Of a stretch of DNA of 64,000 bases, positions 1 to 23,243 are shown in pieces. The notes beneath the pieces are model-generated. The model did not search any database, was not told the origin of the DNA, and was given only the letters and a program-made list of their open reading frames with translations. A program made the translations under genes and the position numbers. Every line of letters starts with the position of its first letter. Position 1 is the first letter of the stretch. The DNA comes from Dermatophagoides farinae (Eukaryota > Arthropoda > Arachnida > Sarcoptiformes > Pyroglyphidae): positions 5,394,001 to 5,458,000 of the forward strand of contig NC_134678.1 in assembly GCF_024713945.1 (NCBI RefSeq), written 5' to 3'.

Positions 1-101
1 ATTATATCCACATGAATTTAAGAAATGGTTATCAGTCCCATTTAAATATATAAATTTTTTTTTCATTCATTTATCCTTTTTTTTATATTCACTGTCTGTA
101 G

Positions 102-891
102 AATCTTCTTGCCGGTGCCATTTATGGTACATGGATCAGTTTTCCACTTTGTTGTCTACTATCAGCTATTGGAGCAACATGCTGTTTTTTTCTATCCAAA
201 ATGGCTGGCCGTCATTTATTGGAACACTATTTTCCGGAAAAACTTAATTATTTCCGCCAAAAATATATTGAACAACAACGTCATCAGGAAAATCTTTTCT
301 TGGTACTAATTTCACTACGGCTATTTCCTATGACACCAAATTGGTTTCTTAATATTGCCTCACCAATAGTCAATGTTCCTTTACATTTATTCTTCTTATC
401 TGTATTAATCGGTAAGTAATGGACTTGTGTGTCTGCATACATTCATATCGGATGGAGTGGAATATGTCAATAAGATTTTAATAAGATATATACAAAAATG
501 TGAATATTTATTTGTAAAAAAAAAATTGTGATAAAAATGTTGGTCGAAGAATGAAAATCCTAAAATATTTTCATTTACATTTCATTTTGTATTTTTCAAT
601 TCTGATTTCGATTTCTGTTTTTTTCTCTTTTAACTTGCATACACCAAAAAATATATATGCTTTACAGGCTTAATGCCGTACAATTTCATTTGTGTACAGA
701 CCGGATCGATATTATCGCAAATAAATTCAATGGACGATGTGTTTACAATAAAAACATTCATTGCATCATTATTCGTAGCCATCGTTGTTGCTATACCAAC
801 CTTATTGACCAAAAAAATTCGACCACCGATCATGTCCACGGCCAACAGCAATCATTTGGATAGATCGAAACCAAAATCGAATCAAAACTAA
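102..891 (+). CDS. TMEM41A: TMEM41A-like VTT-domain membrane protein, 3' part (two exons)
   Basis: Exons 102-411 and 668-891 are joined by a 256-bp GT-AG intron that splits a Gly codon; the stop is at 889-891. An acceptor at 100-101 shows that the gene continues upstream of the window. About 177 residues are visible against roughly 264 in human TMEM41A, so some 85-90 N-terminal residues are missing. The sequence carries the family block around LRLFPMTPNWFLN, followed by SVLIG-LMPYNFICVQTG across the splice, and LLAGAIYGTW near the start. These match the VTT (SNARE-associated Golgi) domain of TMEM41A more closely than TMEM41B. The family consists of multipass ER/Golgi proteins; TMEM41B and VMP1 are lipid scramblases, while the role of TMEM41A is less clear. 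The tail after the last hydrophobic segment is short and Ser/Asn/Lys-rich. Confidence 0.92.
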
Positions 892-925
892 ACAAAAAAA
901 AAATCCCACTAAATAAGACGATGAT

Positions 926-931
926 AATAAA
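926..931 (+). promoter_or_regulatory. Possible poly(A) signal of the TMEM41A-like gene
   Basis: AATAAA lies 35 bases after the stop codon at 889-891. A second copy lies at 1043-1048. Such hexamers are common in AT-rich DNA, so position is the only support. Confidence 0.4.
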
Positions 932-1545
932 AAAAAATGCTGCAATTGAATAGAAGTGAAAATCGAATCAATTGTGAAAATGAATTGTCTATGATTATGA
1001 TGATGATGATCAAGATGACGACAAACAAACACAAACATTCAAAATAAAAAATCGGACAATGATCCAATACCCTTGGAGATTCCAAATCATCATATATTTT
1101 CTTTTCTATATTCTCATTTTGATGTCCATTGTTTGATCAAGATTGATATAATTTGATTATCATTTTTTTTTCTTTCTATAACATTCATTTTATGTATGCG
1201 CTCATTTTTAGAATTTATTCTTCTTCTTCTTCTCCTTTTTTTCTTTGTTTCTCTATGAATGTTGTTATGTTCGTTATTTTTACTTTTTCTTAATGATAAT
1301 GAAAAAAAAACAAAAAACAAAAACAAAAAAAAGAAGAATCATATTTTTCATTCATTCATGTTTGTTCATTACATTTGTATTTGTTATATTAAATCATGAT
1401 TAGTTGATGTTGCATTCTGTTTTTTATTTTGTTTTGTTTTTCATTCGCTTATAATGGTGATCAGTATACTTGGTGTGTGTGTGTGTGTTTTTCTTGTCTC
1501 GATTCGGACAACATAGAATTTCATAATAATATGGCATTTCTCGTT

Positions 1546-1551
<6 letters not shown>

Positions 1552-1583
<32 letters not shown>
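1552..1583. repeat. Poly(T) run, 32 bases
   Basis: This is an uninterrupted run of T, the longest homopolymer in the window. No target-site duplication or retro-copied sequence is recognisable beside it, so I treat it as a mononucleotide microsatellite. Confidence 0.9.
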
Positions 1584-1584
<1 letters not shown>

Positions 1585-1672
1585 GTTGCCTTTTCATTTG
1601 ATTCCACTCATCCCTTCTCACTAGCTTTCATTTTTTTTCCATTGGCTTATTCTCACATTTTCGTAATGATAG

Positions 1673-4565
1673 ATTGATTCGTTGGAAATCACATATATAT
1701 GCCAAGAGTGAGTGGAATTTTGGTCAAAAATTATTTTTTGACAATAAAAAAAAAATAATAACAAACATCATGTTTCAGAATTTTTCATTCACATTTCATT
1801 TTCATCACCACCATTTGATTAATCTAGTATCATTTTTCAATTGTATATACAATTCAGTGTTTGTAATGACTAAACCAACCAATCATAATATAATTTTTTT
1901 TTTTGATGTCATGTGCATCATTCCATTGATTAGTAGTAAAGGTCCGTTGTTCATCCATTTATATCTATATATATGGTACGTAAATTTTCAGAGAAAAAAA
2001 ACCACAAACATTATGATGTTTCAAACATTGTGTGCAAAGAAGGAATTTAACATCAGGAAAATAATAAAAAAACCGTCATCACATACATTCATCAAATAGA
2101 ATTGAATTATGTAGGAGAGAGAGAGAGTAAAAAAAAATTCCAAAGGGACAAAAATTTAGAAATAGCGGCCTTATAATTGTTGGTAGGTTGGTTGATTGCA
2201 AAACACATTAAATTGATGAAACTAATTACAAAGAATCATTTTGTGTATGTGTGTATGTTGATGTGGGTGTTCAATATTCTTGTATAGACACTTACACACA
2301 CACACACAGTACAATAATCCCCAAAAACATGATTTAAGAGCCATCACAATTTTCAACAATCAACAAAATAACATGATCAAACACACACACACACACGCAT
2401 AGAAAAATGCGTCAAATAATAATCGATAAAACAAGAATAATAACAATATATAAATGAATTCCATTCAATGAATCAATGGAATTGATCATCATTGAATTTT
2501 CTTGTTTTTCTAATCAAAAAAAAAATTGTTTTCATACATTTCCATCTGTCTGATGGATGATAGAATGATGAAAACCAAACCAAACCAAAAAAAAAATGTA
2601 ATCGATTGGTCTAAATTCAAATCAAATTAAATCGAATGATCATGGACAACAACAAACACCATAATCAGTAGCAACAAATTATATTTTATCATCATTTCAG
2701 TTTTTAATGTGTTTCTTTTTTTTTGCTTTGTTGTTATATATTGAATTGATTTCTCCTCATTTCCAATCACATCAATGATGTCATTCAGTTTTTTTAAGCT
2801 TTAAAAAACAAGAAAAATAATGAGAAAGAGAAAAAAAAATGAAAAATAAAAACGGTATAGTAGTTACGGTATGGTTCAACCTCGAAAACAAAAGAAGATT
2901 AAAAATTATGAAAGTATGGAATAAACAACCTCTCGAAATGATTTTGGGAAAAAAAATCAAAATTGTTGTGTGTGTGTGTGTCGTGAATAGTCTTAAGAAT
3001 TTGTTAATGGAATGCCTGAAAGTTTTTTTTTCTCTTATCATACCAGGATAAAACTGCTGTTCTTTATATATATTGCACAGAATGTTACAAATTTTTGTTG
3101 GTTTGTAGCCAAAGTATGACAAATCTTTGCAATATCAGTAAAGAAGGAAAAAAGAGAAACAGAAAATAAAATAAAATGGAATTTTTTTTTGTTTTTGTTT
3201 TGATCGATCACCATCGTTCATGTTGTCGTTGTTGTTGTCATTGGCAAATGCCAATAACATCGACAAATAATTCGAGTTCAAATTTCCAATGTTCAAAATG
3301 AGAAAAAAAAATAAATAAATCCAACTTTTTTGTTCCGATTACGTGAGTGTTCGTGTTCTATTATGTATGTGTGTGTGTGTCACTTAAGTTCAAATACAGT
3401 GATGATTATGATGAATGTCGAATGTTGAAATCAAAAAAAAAAAAAAAAATAGACAAATCATTCTTTATGAATATCAAGAAAAATATGAATCGAGAAGAGA
3501 GAAACTAAGAGAAAGTGAAATTTAAACTTTTTTTCTCTCATAAACATACATATAACACTTAGCATACTATAATGGATCGATGAATTTTATTTTCACCAGT
3601 AATAAATAAATGATAAAAGATACTTGATAAACTTTTTTTTTCTTCACTCATATGATTTGTATAGCTGAGACGAAAAAATGTGGAAAATGAGAATAAAAAA
3701 AAAATCCTAAAAAATGGATCGAAAAGAATAATGGAAGCAAAAAAAAAATCAAATCCACATTCAAACACACATATTCTTCTGTGTGTTCTCATATAACATT
3801 CGTGTCTATTCATAAGAATCGTATCCATCAGAAATGAATGTTTGACAATAACAGAGACAATAATAATAACAACAGCAACAGCGAAAAAACGGTATAGATC
3901 CTTGTCCATTCATTTAATCACTTGACAACAACAACAACAACAACAAATAACAATAAAAGCAATCCACACCAATCTATAAGATTTTTAAATAGAAAAAAAA
4001 GAAAAGATTTTATTCGTGTTAAGTGTTAGAATGTGTTCCAGATATATCTTCTTTCTTTCTTTTTTTTCTCTCTCTCTCTCTCTTTCTCCATCCACAAGCT
4101 CATATCCACACGCACAAAATAAAATTGTGATGAGAATTTTGATCGATCACCACCACAAAAAAAATTGGATGCCAAATAAAAAGAGCTCTTTCTATCGGTG
4201 AATGAAAACTCACTAATTTTAGCCAAATTTATATTGTTTGTTTGAAACACTGTTCCATTTTCCGTGTGGACTCTATTCTGTTTTCTTTCTTGGTTTAGAT
4301 ATTCTTAGCCTTTTTTTCAGATGATACTGATGGCCATATCCATAAGTTTTCAAATCGTATTTTCTTTCGAAACACTCGAGTTATTGTTCATGAGTTTCGA
4401 TGTTGGTTTGGTCAAATATCATTGTCGACAATTTCAAACGATGACAATGGCTTCTTCGATCCATCTATTCCGACATCATTGGTTATCATCATCATCATCA
4501 TAACAATCGTCGTCCATTTATTTTTAGTCGGTTCAATGGAAATAACAAAAAAAATAGCTAAATAG
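1673..4565 (+). CDS. Candidate two-exon 3' end of an unidentified membrane protein
   Basis: Two exon-like segments fit together in phase: 1673-1707 (acceptor TAG, donor GTGAGT) and 4321-4565 (acceptor after CCTTTTTTTCAG, stop TAG at 4563-4565). The second segment is open for 81 codons and has a non-repetitive, protein-like composition (for example HKFSNRIFF, HEFRCWFGQISL). A Thr/Ser stretch is followed by one hydrophobic helix (residues around LVIIIIIITIVVHLFLV) and a short Lys-rich tail (EITKKIAK), as in a C-terminally anchored protein. I do not recognise the family and found no convincing upstream exon with a start codon. The 2.6-kb intron is long for this region. It could be a real gene end, an old gene fragment, or chance; the isoleucine run is partly an (ATC)n repeat. 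Confidence 0.35.
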
Positions 4566-5748
4566 CTCAAGCAAATATAAATAGACATAAAAAACCAAGA
4601 ATAGATTACCATTATATATATATATGGCAATGACTATAAAGATAGAAGATCAAAAAAAAAGAAAAAAAAATTCTAAGACATTTCACATTCTATAATGTGG
4701 CACAATGAACGACGATATTTGATGGAATAAAACAAAAGATGAGTGAAGAAAAAAAAAGAAAACAGAAAAATTCACTCAAATTCTTTTTCTTTCTTCATCA
4801 TCATCATCATCATATTCCATATAATGTTTAGCAAATATGACAGCCATTGAGGAAAGGAAAAATTTTTTTCCGTTTTCTCTTTTTCTTTTTTTTTGAACCG
4901 ATCGGATTCTGATTATTGCTTTTGTTGTTTTTGATTGTCATATATACAACATGGATCATGATGATGTTGAAGTTGATGATGATGATGATGATGATGATGA
5001 ACTTGAAACATATATCTCAAACGAATTGTATGCTGTTGTTAGTTATTGTTGTTGTTGTTGTTGCGTGAAAATTGCTGAAAACATCAAAAAAAAAAAATAA
5101 AAATTCTTTGAAAGATAAAATGTTCGATCCAGAAAATGAAAGAAAATGATAACCGATCATATATACAAAGATGAGATATGAAAAAAAAAATTTTTTTTTG
5201 ACATGACCCAGAAGACAATAATAAGCTATTTTTTTTATAACGCACTGTTCAAACAGAACCAAACAAGCGTTACAATGTTATCGATAAACATTAAACAATG
5301 ATAAATATTTCAATGATCAATTTTTTTTTTACATTTGAATAGCTTTCAAATTTTTTTTTAGAAAAATTTTATGTATGGAAAGCAAACTAAAAAAAAAAAA
5401 AAATTACCACAATATTTATTCTCACTTTTATTTTAAAACCATAATATAATATATAATAATAATTAGAATTAGAATATACAATAAATTCTGCAGAGAAATA
5501 AATTTGCAAACACCCTGTTTAGTTTGTTGTTGTTGTTTTTTTTTTTTTGGTTTGGTTTGATTTGGTTTGGTTTGGCCGTTTTTTCTTTTTTACAATTGTC
5601 CATTTTGTTCAAATCATCATATTAATATTTCAATACAGTCAACACACATATAATATAAACATATGAAGAGACTACATAAAGAATTACAGAATGATAATAA
5701 AAAAAAATATAACAATAACAACAATGATTCATTTCTGTTTAAAATTGT
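4566..5748. other. Intergenic region including the 5-HT7 3'UTR
   Basis: There is no gene visible. The interval contains GAT/ATG trinucleotide runs around 4960-5000, (TTG)n near 5045-5063 and several poly(A)/poly(T) tracts. The end nearest 5748 should be the 3'UTR of the minus-strand serotonin receptor. Confidence 0.6.
5415..5432 (-). promoter_or_regulatory. Possible poly(A) signals of the 5-HT7 receptor gene
   Basis: Read on the minus strand, AATAAA occurs at 5427-5432 and again at 5415-5420, about 320-335 bases after the receptor stop codon. Position is the only support. Confidence 0.35.
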
Positions 5749-16947
<11,199 letters not shown>

Positions 16948-17311
16948 TATATTTGTGACGATACTTTTGGTTTTTCTATTGTGTTTTGCTTTGTTGTGTA
17001 TGTGTATATGAATTTCAGTATAAAATCAATCAGCTCAATTGTTTAGGTTGCAGAATCGAAAAATTTCCCTTTTGTAATCCATCCGGATATTATTGAATTT
17101 GAATTTTGGCACAAAAAATTTTCCATTATTATTCATCTCAATGATTATATCAGCGTACTTTTTGTTTCTGGTCGATATTTTTATTTATTTACGATATATA
17201 CTTTGATGAATGGGTGTATGATACATATATTTATCCCTTGAGAAATCATATTTCATTCAATTCGTTTCAGCTATTCTGTTTTTTTTTCATTCGTTTTATA
17301 ATAGTTTATAC

Positions 17312-17384
17312 AATGAAATATTCTCCAGAGAAATTGGCCATTTGATCTTCATAATGGGATATATTCACGTTATGGTTTACAGAT
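17312..17384 (-). other. Possible upstream exon of the 5-HT7 gene
   Basis: On the minus strand, TTTTTTAG is followed by 24 open codons (including an ATG in good context, MANFSGEYFI) and a possible GTATAA donor. It lies about 370 bp upstream of receptor exon 1. Its exit phase does not match any acceptor I could place before exon 1, so if real it is more likely untranslated. Confidence 0.2.
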
Positions 17385-19280
17385 CTAAAAACGAAAAAAA
17401 AAACAAGAAAAATTGTGAGAATTATGCATAAAATGGTGATGATGAAAAAAAAAAGATTTAATATTTTTATTTATGAAAATTTACGGGAATCAGATTTCAA
17501 TGGATTGATAAAGCAAAGTGTTTTGTACATGAACAAATATTTCATTTCATCAAATAATAGGTAGACTTCATGAATTATGGTTTTAGTTCCTGGATTTCAA
17601 TAAAATGCATATGGGCATAATGCATTCTTTATTCAATTTATGGTGATGGAATAAAAATGAAAAATTAGCAAAAAACAAATTGTGACAAATGGTAAATTTT
17701 TCCACCCTAAAGCTATGATGAAAACTTTGATCAACGTGAAACAAGTCTTGTGTTCAATGAATCATCATCATCACCATAGTTATCGATAGTAGCGACAACA
17801 ACATTATAAACAGTGAAGACGTGAATGGAATACTATTTTTTTTTTGAATTTTCTGGGCTTTATGTGCATATAGCCGCAAATGTATTTAATGTATTATTTA
17901 CATTTGAAATCTAATGAATTATATAATCATCAAAATTAACAATAGCAATATAGTCAATACATGGAAAAATTCTACATTTGAAAAATCATCAGACTTAATA
18001 TATCTGATTAAATGCGGCCGACCAATTAACAAATCGTACTAATCATAGAGAATTCAAAAAGTCGAATTTAATTTCAATTTAAATCATAAAAGATTTAATT
18101 GCAAAAAAAAATAAAAATTTCATCCATTTTGAATAGATAATAATGATTTGTTGATTCTGTTGGTTTTATAAAAAAAAGATAAAATAAATTTAGCCACAAT
18201 TCTAATCCATAACTGTAAAAGTCATGATGATATAATTATAGTGCAAACACACACACACACACAAACAAAAAAACGCACATTCATTATTATTGCTCATATA
18301 TTAATAGAATCAATGGGAAAATCTCGTTTTTTTTTGTTGTTGAAACGATATTACGAAATTGTTCATTTGACTATATATATTTGACTAAGTACATTAAATG
18401 TATGTGTGTATTTGGGCTTGTGTTTGTGTTTTATGGGTGACATGTAAATATTTAGTCTAAGGACTCAGAAAAAAAAAAATATTCCATTTAGTTTTACGCT
18501 ATATATATATATATATATAGAAATATATCGGTTTATGTATATTGCAAACAGAACCACCAAGAATAATAAAAGACAAAATAAAAAACATGGAAAAAATATG
18601 AGTTAAAAATAGAAGAAAAAAAAATAGATAAAATGTGAAAATCGAAGCTTAGAAACTTTGACAAAAAACAAAAAAAAAATTAATTTGATTGACATGTCAA
18701 TAAACTGATCAAAATCTATGTATTGTTTATGTGTGTGTGTGTATAACACAAATTTTTTAACATGGAAACTTGAACTGGAAACAGAAATAATAATATAATT
18801 ACAATGATGATAGAATTGAAGAGTGTTGGCTGTTCTCTTCATCATAAGAATCAGCGTATTCAATCAACAACGACGACAACAAAACAATGACAAACACAAG
18901 AGAACAGATGTGAATATATAGAATTTGTCAATTTAAAAAAAGAATAAATTTAATAACCAAAAAAAAAAAAAAATTATTCGTCAGAATTCTGTAATTTCAT
19001 TCATTGTTGATTTACAACCAGGAAAAATAATTGACTTTTTTTCAATTTGAATTCTGATTGATTGAATGAGTGAATGATTTGTTCAGCTTGCTTTAGTCTT
19101 TTTTTTTTGTTCATCATCATCATCACCATCAACAATTGATCATTTTGTTTGTAGATGAAAATGATGAATTTTATTGATGAAAATTGTCATTATTATCGAT
19201 GGCCTTTAGAGCATCGATTGGCATCAAAGTCTAATCTATTTTGAAGATTTTTTTTATTCTTTTGATTATTTGCATTCCAG

Positions 19281-19339
19281 AATCGGCTGAAAAGTCACCT
19301 GAAGAATCATCAGAAAACAAAATTCTTATATTAATTTAA
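19281..19339 (+). other. Exon-like island with acceptor site
   Basis: A pyrimidine-rich tract ending in GCATTCCAG precedes a GC-richer stretch. One frame gives an acidic tail (SAEKSPEESSENK) to a TAA stop; another gives RLKSHLKNH, which has the L-x2-H-x3-H spacing of half a C2H2 finger. The two readings cannot be told apart here. Confidence 0.15.
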
Positions 19340-21329
19340 TTTGAATTGAATTTCGATGTGTGTGTGTTTGTGTTTGTAATTTAAATAATTAAATTCAAAT
19401 TTATTAAAAAAAACCTGAACATGGATTGATTTGCTTTGCATTACAACTATATGTTTTGTACATTCATTTGTCAATATTCATGGTGGTTGGAATGAATGGA
19501 TTAAATTAAATTAAATTAAATTTTATTATTTCATTCTACACCATTTTTATACACAGACACGTAAAAATGAAAATATTTGAATCAAATTGTATTAGATCAA
19601 ACGAAATTGAAATAGAATTTTGTTCATCATCTCACTGTTTACCATTACTTTTTGTTTATCAGAATCATTAGAATTACATATGGAATCTGTCACGAAATTT
19701 GTCGATTCTTTAATAATAATAAAAAAAACGAAATTATAAAATAAAAATATTTTTGTTCACTACTAATAATGCTAAAAATGATAAGAAAATAAACTTTACA
19801 GTATATAATATATAAAGTTTCATACTTGGCTAAGGTGAAACATGTACTTGTTTCACTAATTTAATTTACGTTTTGGTTGTTGTTTGATTTGAGGCTGCTT
19901 ACTTGCGTGTATGTATGTATGTGTGTGTGTGTGTGTTGTGTTTACTTTGATTTTTTTTTCCCATTACACAGAAATCACAAGGATCACATAGATTAAATTC
20001 AAATCACGAAACATATCATCATCTTTAATAGAAAAAAAAATTTGAAGAATAAAATTGAAAGGAAAATTTTTTTTCTTCATCGTATATTTCTAAAATTTTT
20101 TTTTCAAAAATAGAAAATTTTGATGCATTTGTAGGCGGTGGATGTAAATGTACAGCATTGGCATCTGTTAATTGATTCTTTTTTTTTCGTAAAAAAAAAA
20201 TAAATTCTACATGTTCTAATCATAATGATAAACATAATCAATATGCGTGATGATGGATAAATGAAAAGATTAAATAAAAGGTCAACAAGTCAGTCAGTGG
20301 TTAACGTGTTAATATTTGGAATCAAGATGATTCGAGAATGGAATAAAATTTTCTAAACTTTTGGTTTAGCTTTAGCTAATATATTATAGTATTCAATTTT
20401 TTTTTCTTCTTCTGTTTATTTGGTCTTGCTTTTCATCAATAATTTTTTTCCACTCCATTGTTGATTCAGCGTTGTTTTGTTTTTTTGCTGTTCTTCATTG
20501 TCATCATATTTGGTCGCCATTGTCTTTCTGTTGTGTGTTCATTGTGTATGCTTATGTCACATCTAATAATGTTATATATTATTATTATTATTATTATAAA
20601 CGTGATCGGAAAATTAACTTGGATTCGATTCCAAATATATAACATACACACACACACACACATCAATAACCGTATGAGAGATGCAATGAGATGAAATGAA
20701 AAGCAAACATACACACACACACACACAAACAATGAGTTGATGATGAAATGTGTGATAAAGAGGACATTATAGATATCTAGAATGAAAATAGTATGGTAGA
20801 ATAACAATAATAACGATGATGATGACTAGAAAAAAAGCAATGTGGAACAAAAAATGTACAATACACATGCAAATCTAGTTTCGGAAACAAAACAAAACAA
20901 AACAAAAAAAAACCAAACAACAAAAATAGAAAAAAAAATGAAAATGACAACCAGAAAAATCGAATGGAATAACAAATAATAACTGGATAGAAAAAAAAGA
21001 GCTTGATCTTGATATCCTCTCATAGTCTAACAACAACAACAACAACAAAAAAACGGAGAAAAAAAATGGAAAAGATGATTTAATGATGAACTTGCATTTC
21101 TTTCTTTTTTTCTCCATACATTTTCATAACGATTCTGTTGATGATGATTCCATGTTGTTTTTTATGATGATGATGATGATGATGATCGTGATCGATAATA
21201 GAAACACCTAACATATATCTTTATGAGATGAAATATGATGATGATGATGATAATGGTTCGGCAATCACCGATCGTATTATTTATTTTCTTTTTTTTCTGA
21301 TCAATTTTTTCCCTTTATTTTTTTTATAG

Positions 21330-21352
21330 CCAGACATTTTGATTACTGTTTG
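21330..21352 (+). other. Possible 23-nt microexon
   Basis: A strong acceptor (CCCTTTATTTTTTTTATAG) and a good donor (GTATGTGTG) bracket 23 bases. Two reading phases are open (PDILITV or RHFDYCL). No flanking exons were identified. Confidence 0.15.
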
Positions 21353-22244
21353 GTATGTGTGTGCATGTGACTATGAAGATCTTGATAAATGATAATAATA
21401 AAGTCATGTACATTATCATAAATAGCGATAATGATAATAATGGAATGTGATTTAATGCAAAATAACCATTGTAATTTATGTAAATAGAATTATCTCTGTT
21501 CGATATTCAATCAGATTGGTCAAAAACGATGATCATGAAGACCTAGAAAAAAAATTAATACATAAATAAAACGAACAAATTATTTGAATTCCAAATTCTG
21601 ATGGCCATTTTTTCAACAACAACAACAAAAACAACAAAAAATGTGTTTTCTTAACCTATAAATCGATTGAAAATGAAATTTTTTTTGTTTTGTTTGTAAG
21701 AATCCAAATTCAAATAATTTTGAATTTGAATCAAATGAGAAAAAAAACAAGCAAATCGATTGTGTGTCTATTTGCTATCCAATTTCAGATAAAAAATGTT
21801 TATCAATGTTTGTATTTGATGTAGAAAAATAAAATAAAATTAGTGACAATTTTTTTTGTTGTTACAAAATTCTTTTTCTTACCACAATGATGAATGTGTT
21901 TTTCGCACAAGAAACAAAAAAAAAAGAAAAAAATCTATAAATGATTCTAATGTTTTTTTTCTTTTAAAATAAAATGGAATTTTATTTTAGAATCTATAAA
22001 AAAAATCGATTAGCATGTCTCTTGTTTTCACTGATAAAATGGATCAATTTTATTTTCTTTGTTCTTTAGGATCATATAGATACAATATAATCGACATTGT
22101 ATATCTGTCAAACAAATTAAGTTTACCACATAGATAAAAATGGACAGATGAAAGGGGATTGAAGGGGGCAAAAAAATATTCGATTTTATTTTATCTTAAA
22201 TCAATGTCAAGTATTATCAGAAAATTGTATTTATTTTTTTTCAG

Positions 22245-22261
22245 TAGCGCTTGAAGGCTTG
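22245..22261 (+). other. Possible 17-nt microexon
   Basis: TTTATTTTTTTTCAG followed by 17 bases and GTATGTAAG gives near-consensus splice sites on both sides. One phase is open (ALEGL). Its phase is not compatible with direct joining to the candidate at 21330-21352. Confidence 0.15.
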
Positions 22262-23173
22262 GTATGTAAGATTGTTATTGAAGTGATAAGAAACAAAAAA
22301 AGCAAAACAAAAATTTGGATGAAAAACGGATTTAAAATCTCTATTTTCAAGTGTGAAATGCATTTTGGTGTACATTGCATCAATCAATCTGACAAAATAT
22401 AATTTTTTTCTCTTTTTTTTTCTGTATGATAATCATCAATTAATAAGAAAAAAAAGATAAATAATCAATAATCAATCTACTTTAATTAATAATTTGGAAA
22501 AAAAAAATTTAATTCCATTGAAATGATTGAGTCGTAGAAAATGATGATGACGATGATGATAATGAAAAATACTCAATATCGGACAAATAGTATAATTGAT
22601 AATTGATAAACTTGGAATGGATGCAATAACACTTGGTTTAAAATCAATGAAAAAAAAACCAGTAATAAGACCATCGAACCAATAAGTTTATATAGATAAT
22701 GATAATGTATGCCTAATACTCATATGGCTGTAGATAGGCTCAAGATTTATTTTCACTGTCTGATACTCATATATACCTATGTGACAGATCAACAAAACTG
22801 TACTCAAGAATCTGTGGTTGATAGTGACAATAACACTATTTAAACACGGAAATGATCGTTAGCCATAATAATAGACACATATATACCATCATGATATGAT
22901 AATTGTATATCTGTGGTCAATTTTTTCAAATGAAAATATATGTTAAACGAAATTGCTATTGATGATGATGATGATGATGATCATAATGATTATTATTATA
23001 AAACAAAATACGTGTAACATATAAATCATTTTCGAACTATCATTTTCTTTTTCTTTCCATTTCTTCTTTAATATCCATTCAATATATAATTGAACAATAA
23101 CCGGAAACAACAACAAGAAGAAAAAAAAAACGAATGTGAAATACAACTAACAATTGACTTATAGGTCACGTAC

Positions 23174-23243
23174 GTTGTTTCAATGATCATTTTCAATTTC
23201 TCTTGAAATTTATCCCACAATTTAACAGTAGGAACGTCGTTGA
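23174..23243 (-). other. Exon-like GC-richer island
   Basis: On the minus strand, 70 bases between a weak acceptor (GAAAG) and a good donor (GTACGTGACC) encode a protein-like stretch containing VPTVKLWDKFQEKLKMIIE. The plus strand is also open across the same bases, so the strand is uncertain. No neighbouring exon was found. Confidence 0.2.

Larger units (their letters stand above)
892..4320. other. Mostly non-coding, AT-rich interval
   Basis: This interval holds the presumed 3'UTR of the TMEM41A-like gene, a 32-base T run, (CA)n tracts near 2290-2320 and 2382-2396, and (TG)n near 3368-3380. The only exon-like element I can single out is 1673-1707, described separately. An open frame of 141 codons at 1674-2099 is His/Phe/Lys-rich and looks like chance. 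Confidence 0.6.

Noticed and set aside
1674-2099. 141-codon open frame on the plus strand
   Set aside because: His, Phe and Lys runs and absence of any family resemblance suggest chance in AT-rich DNA.
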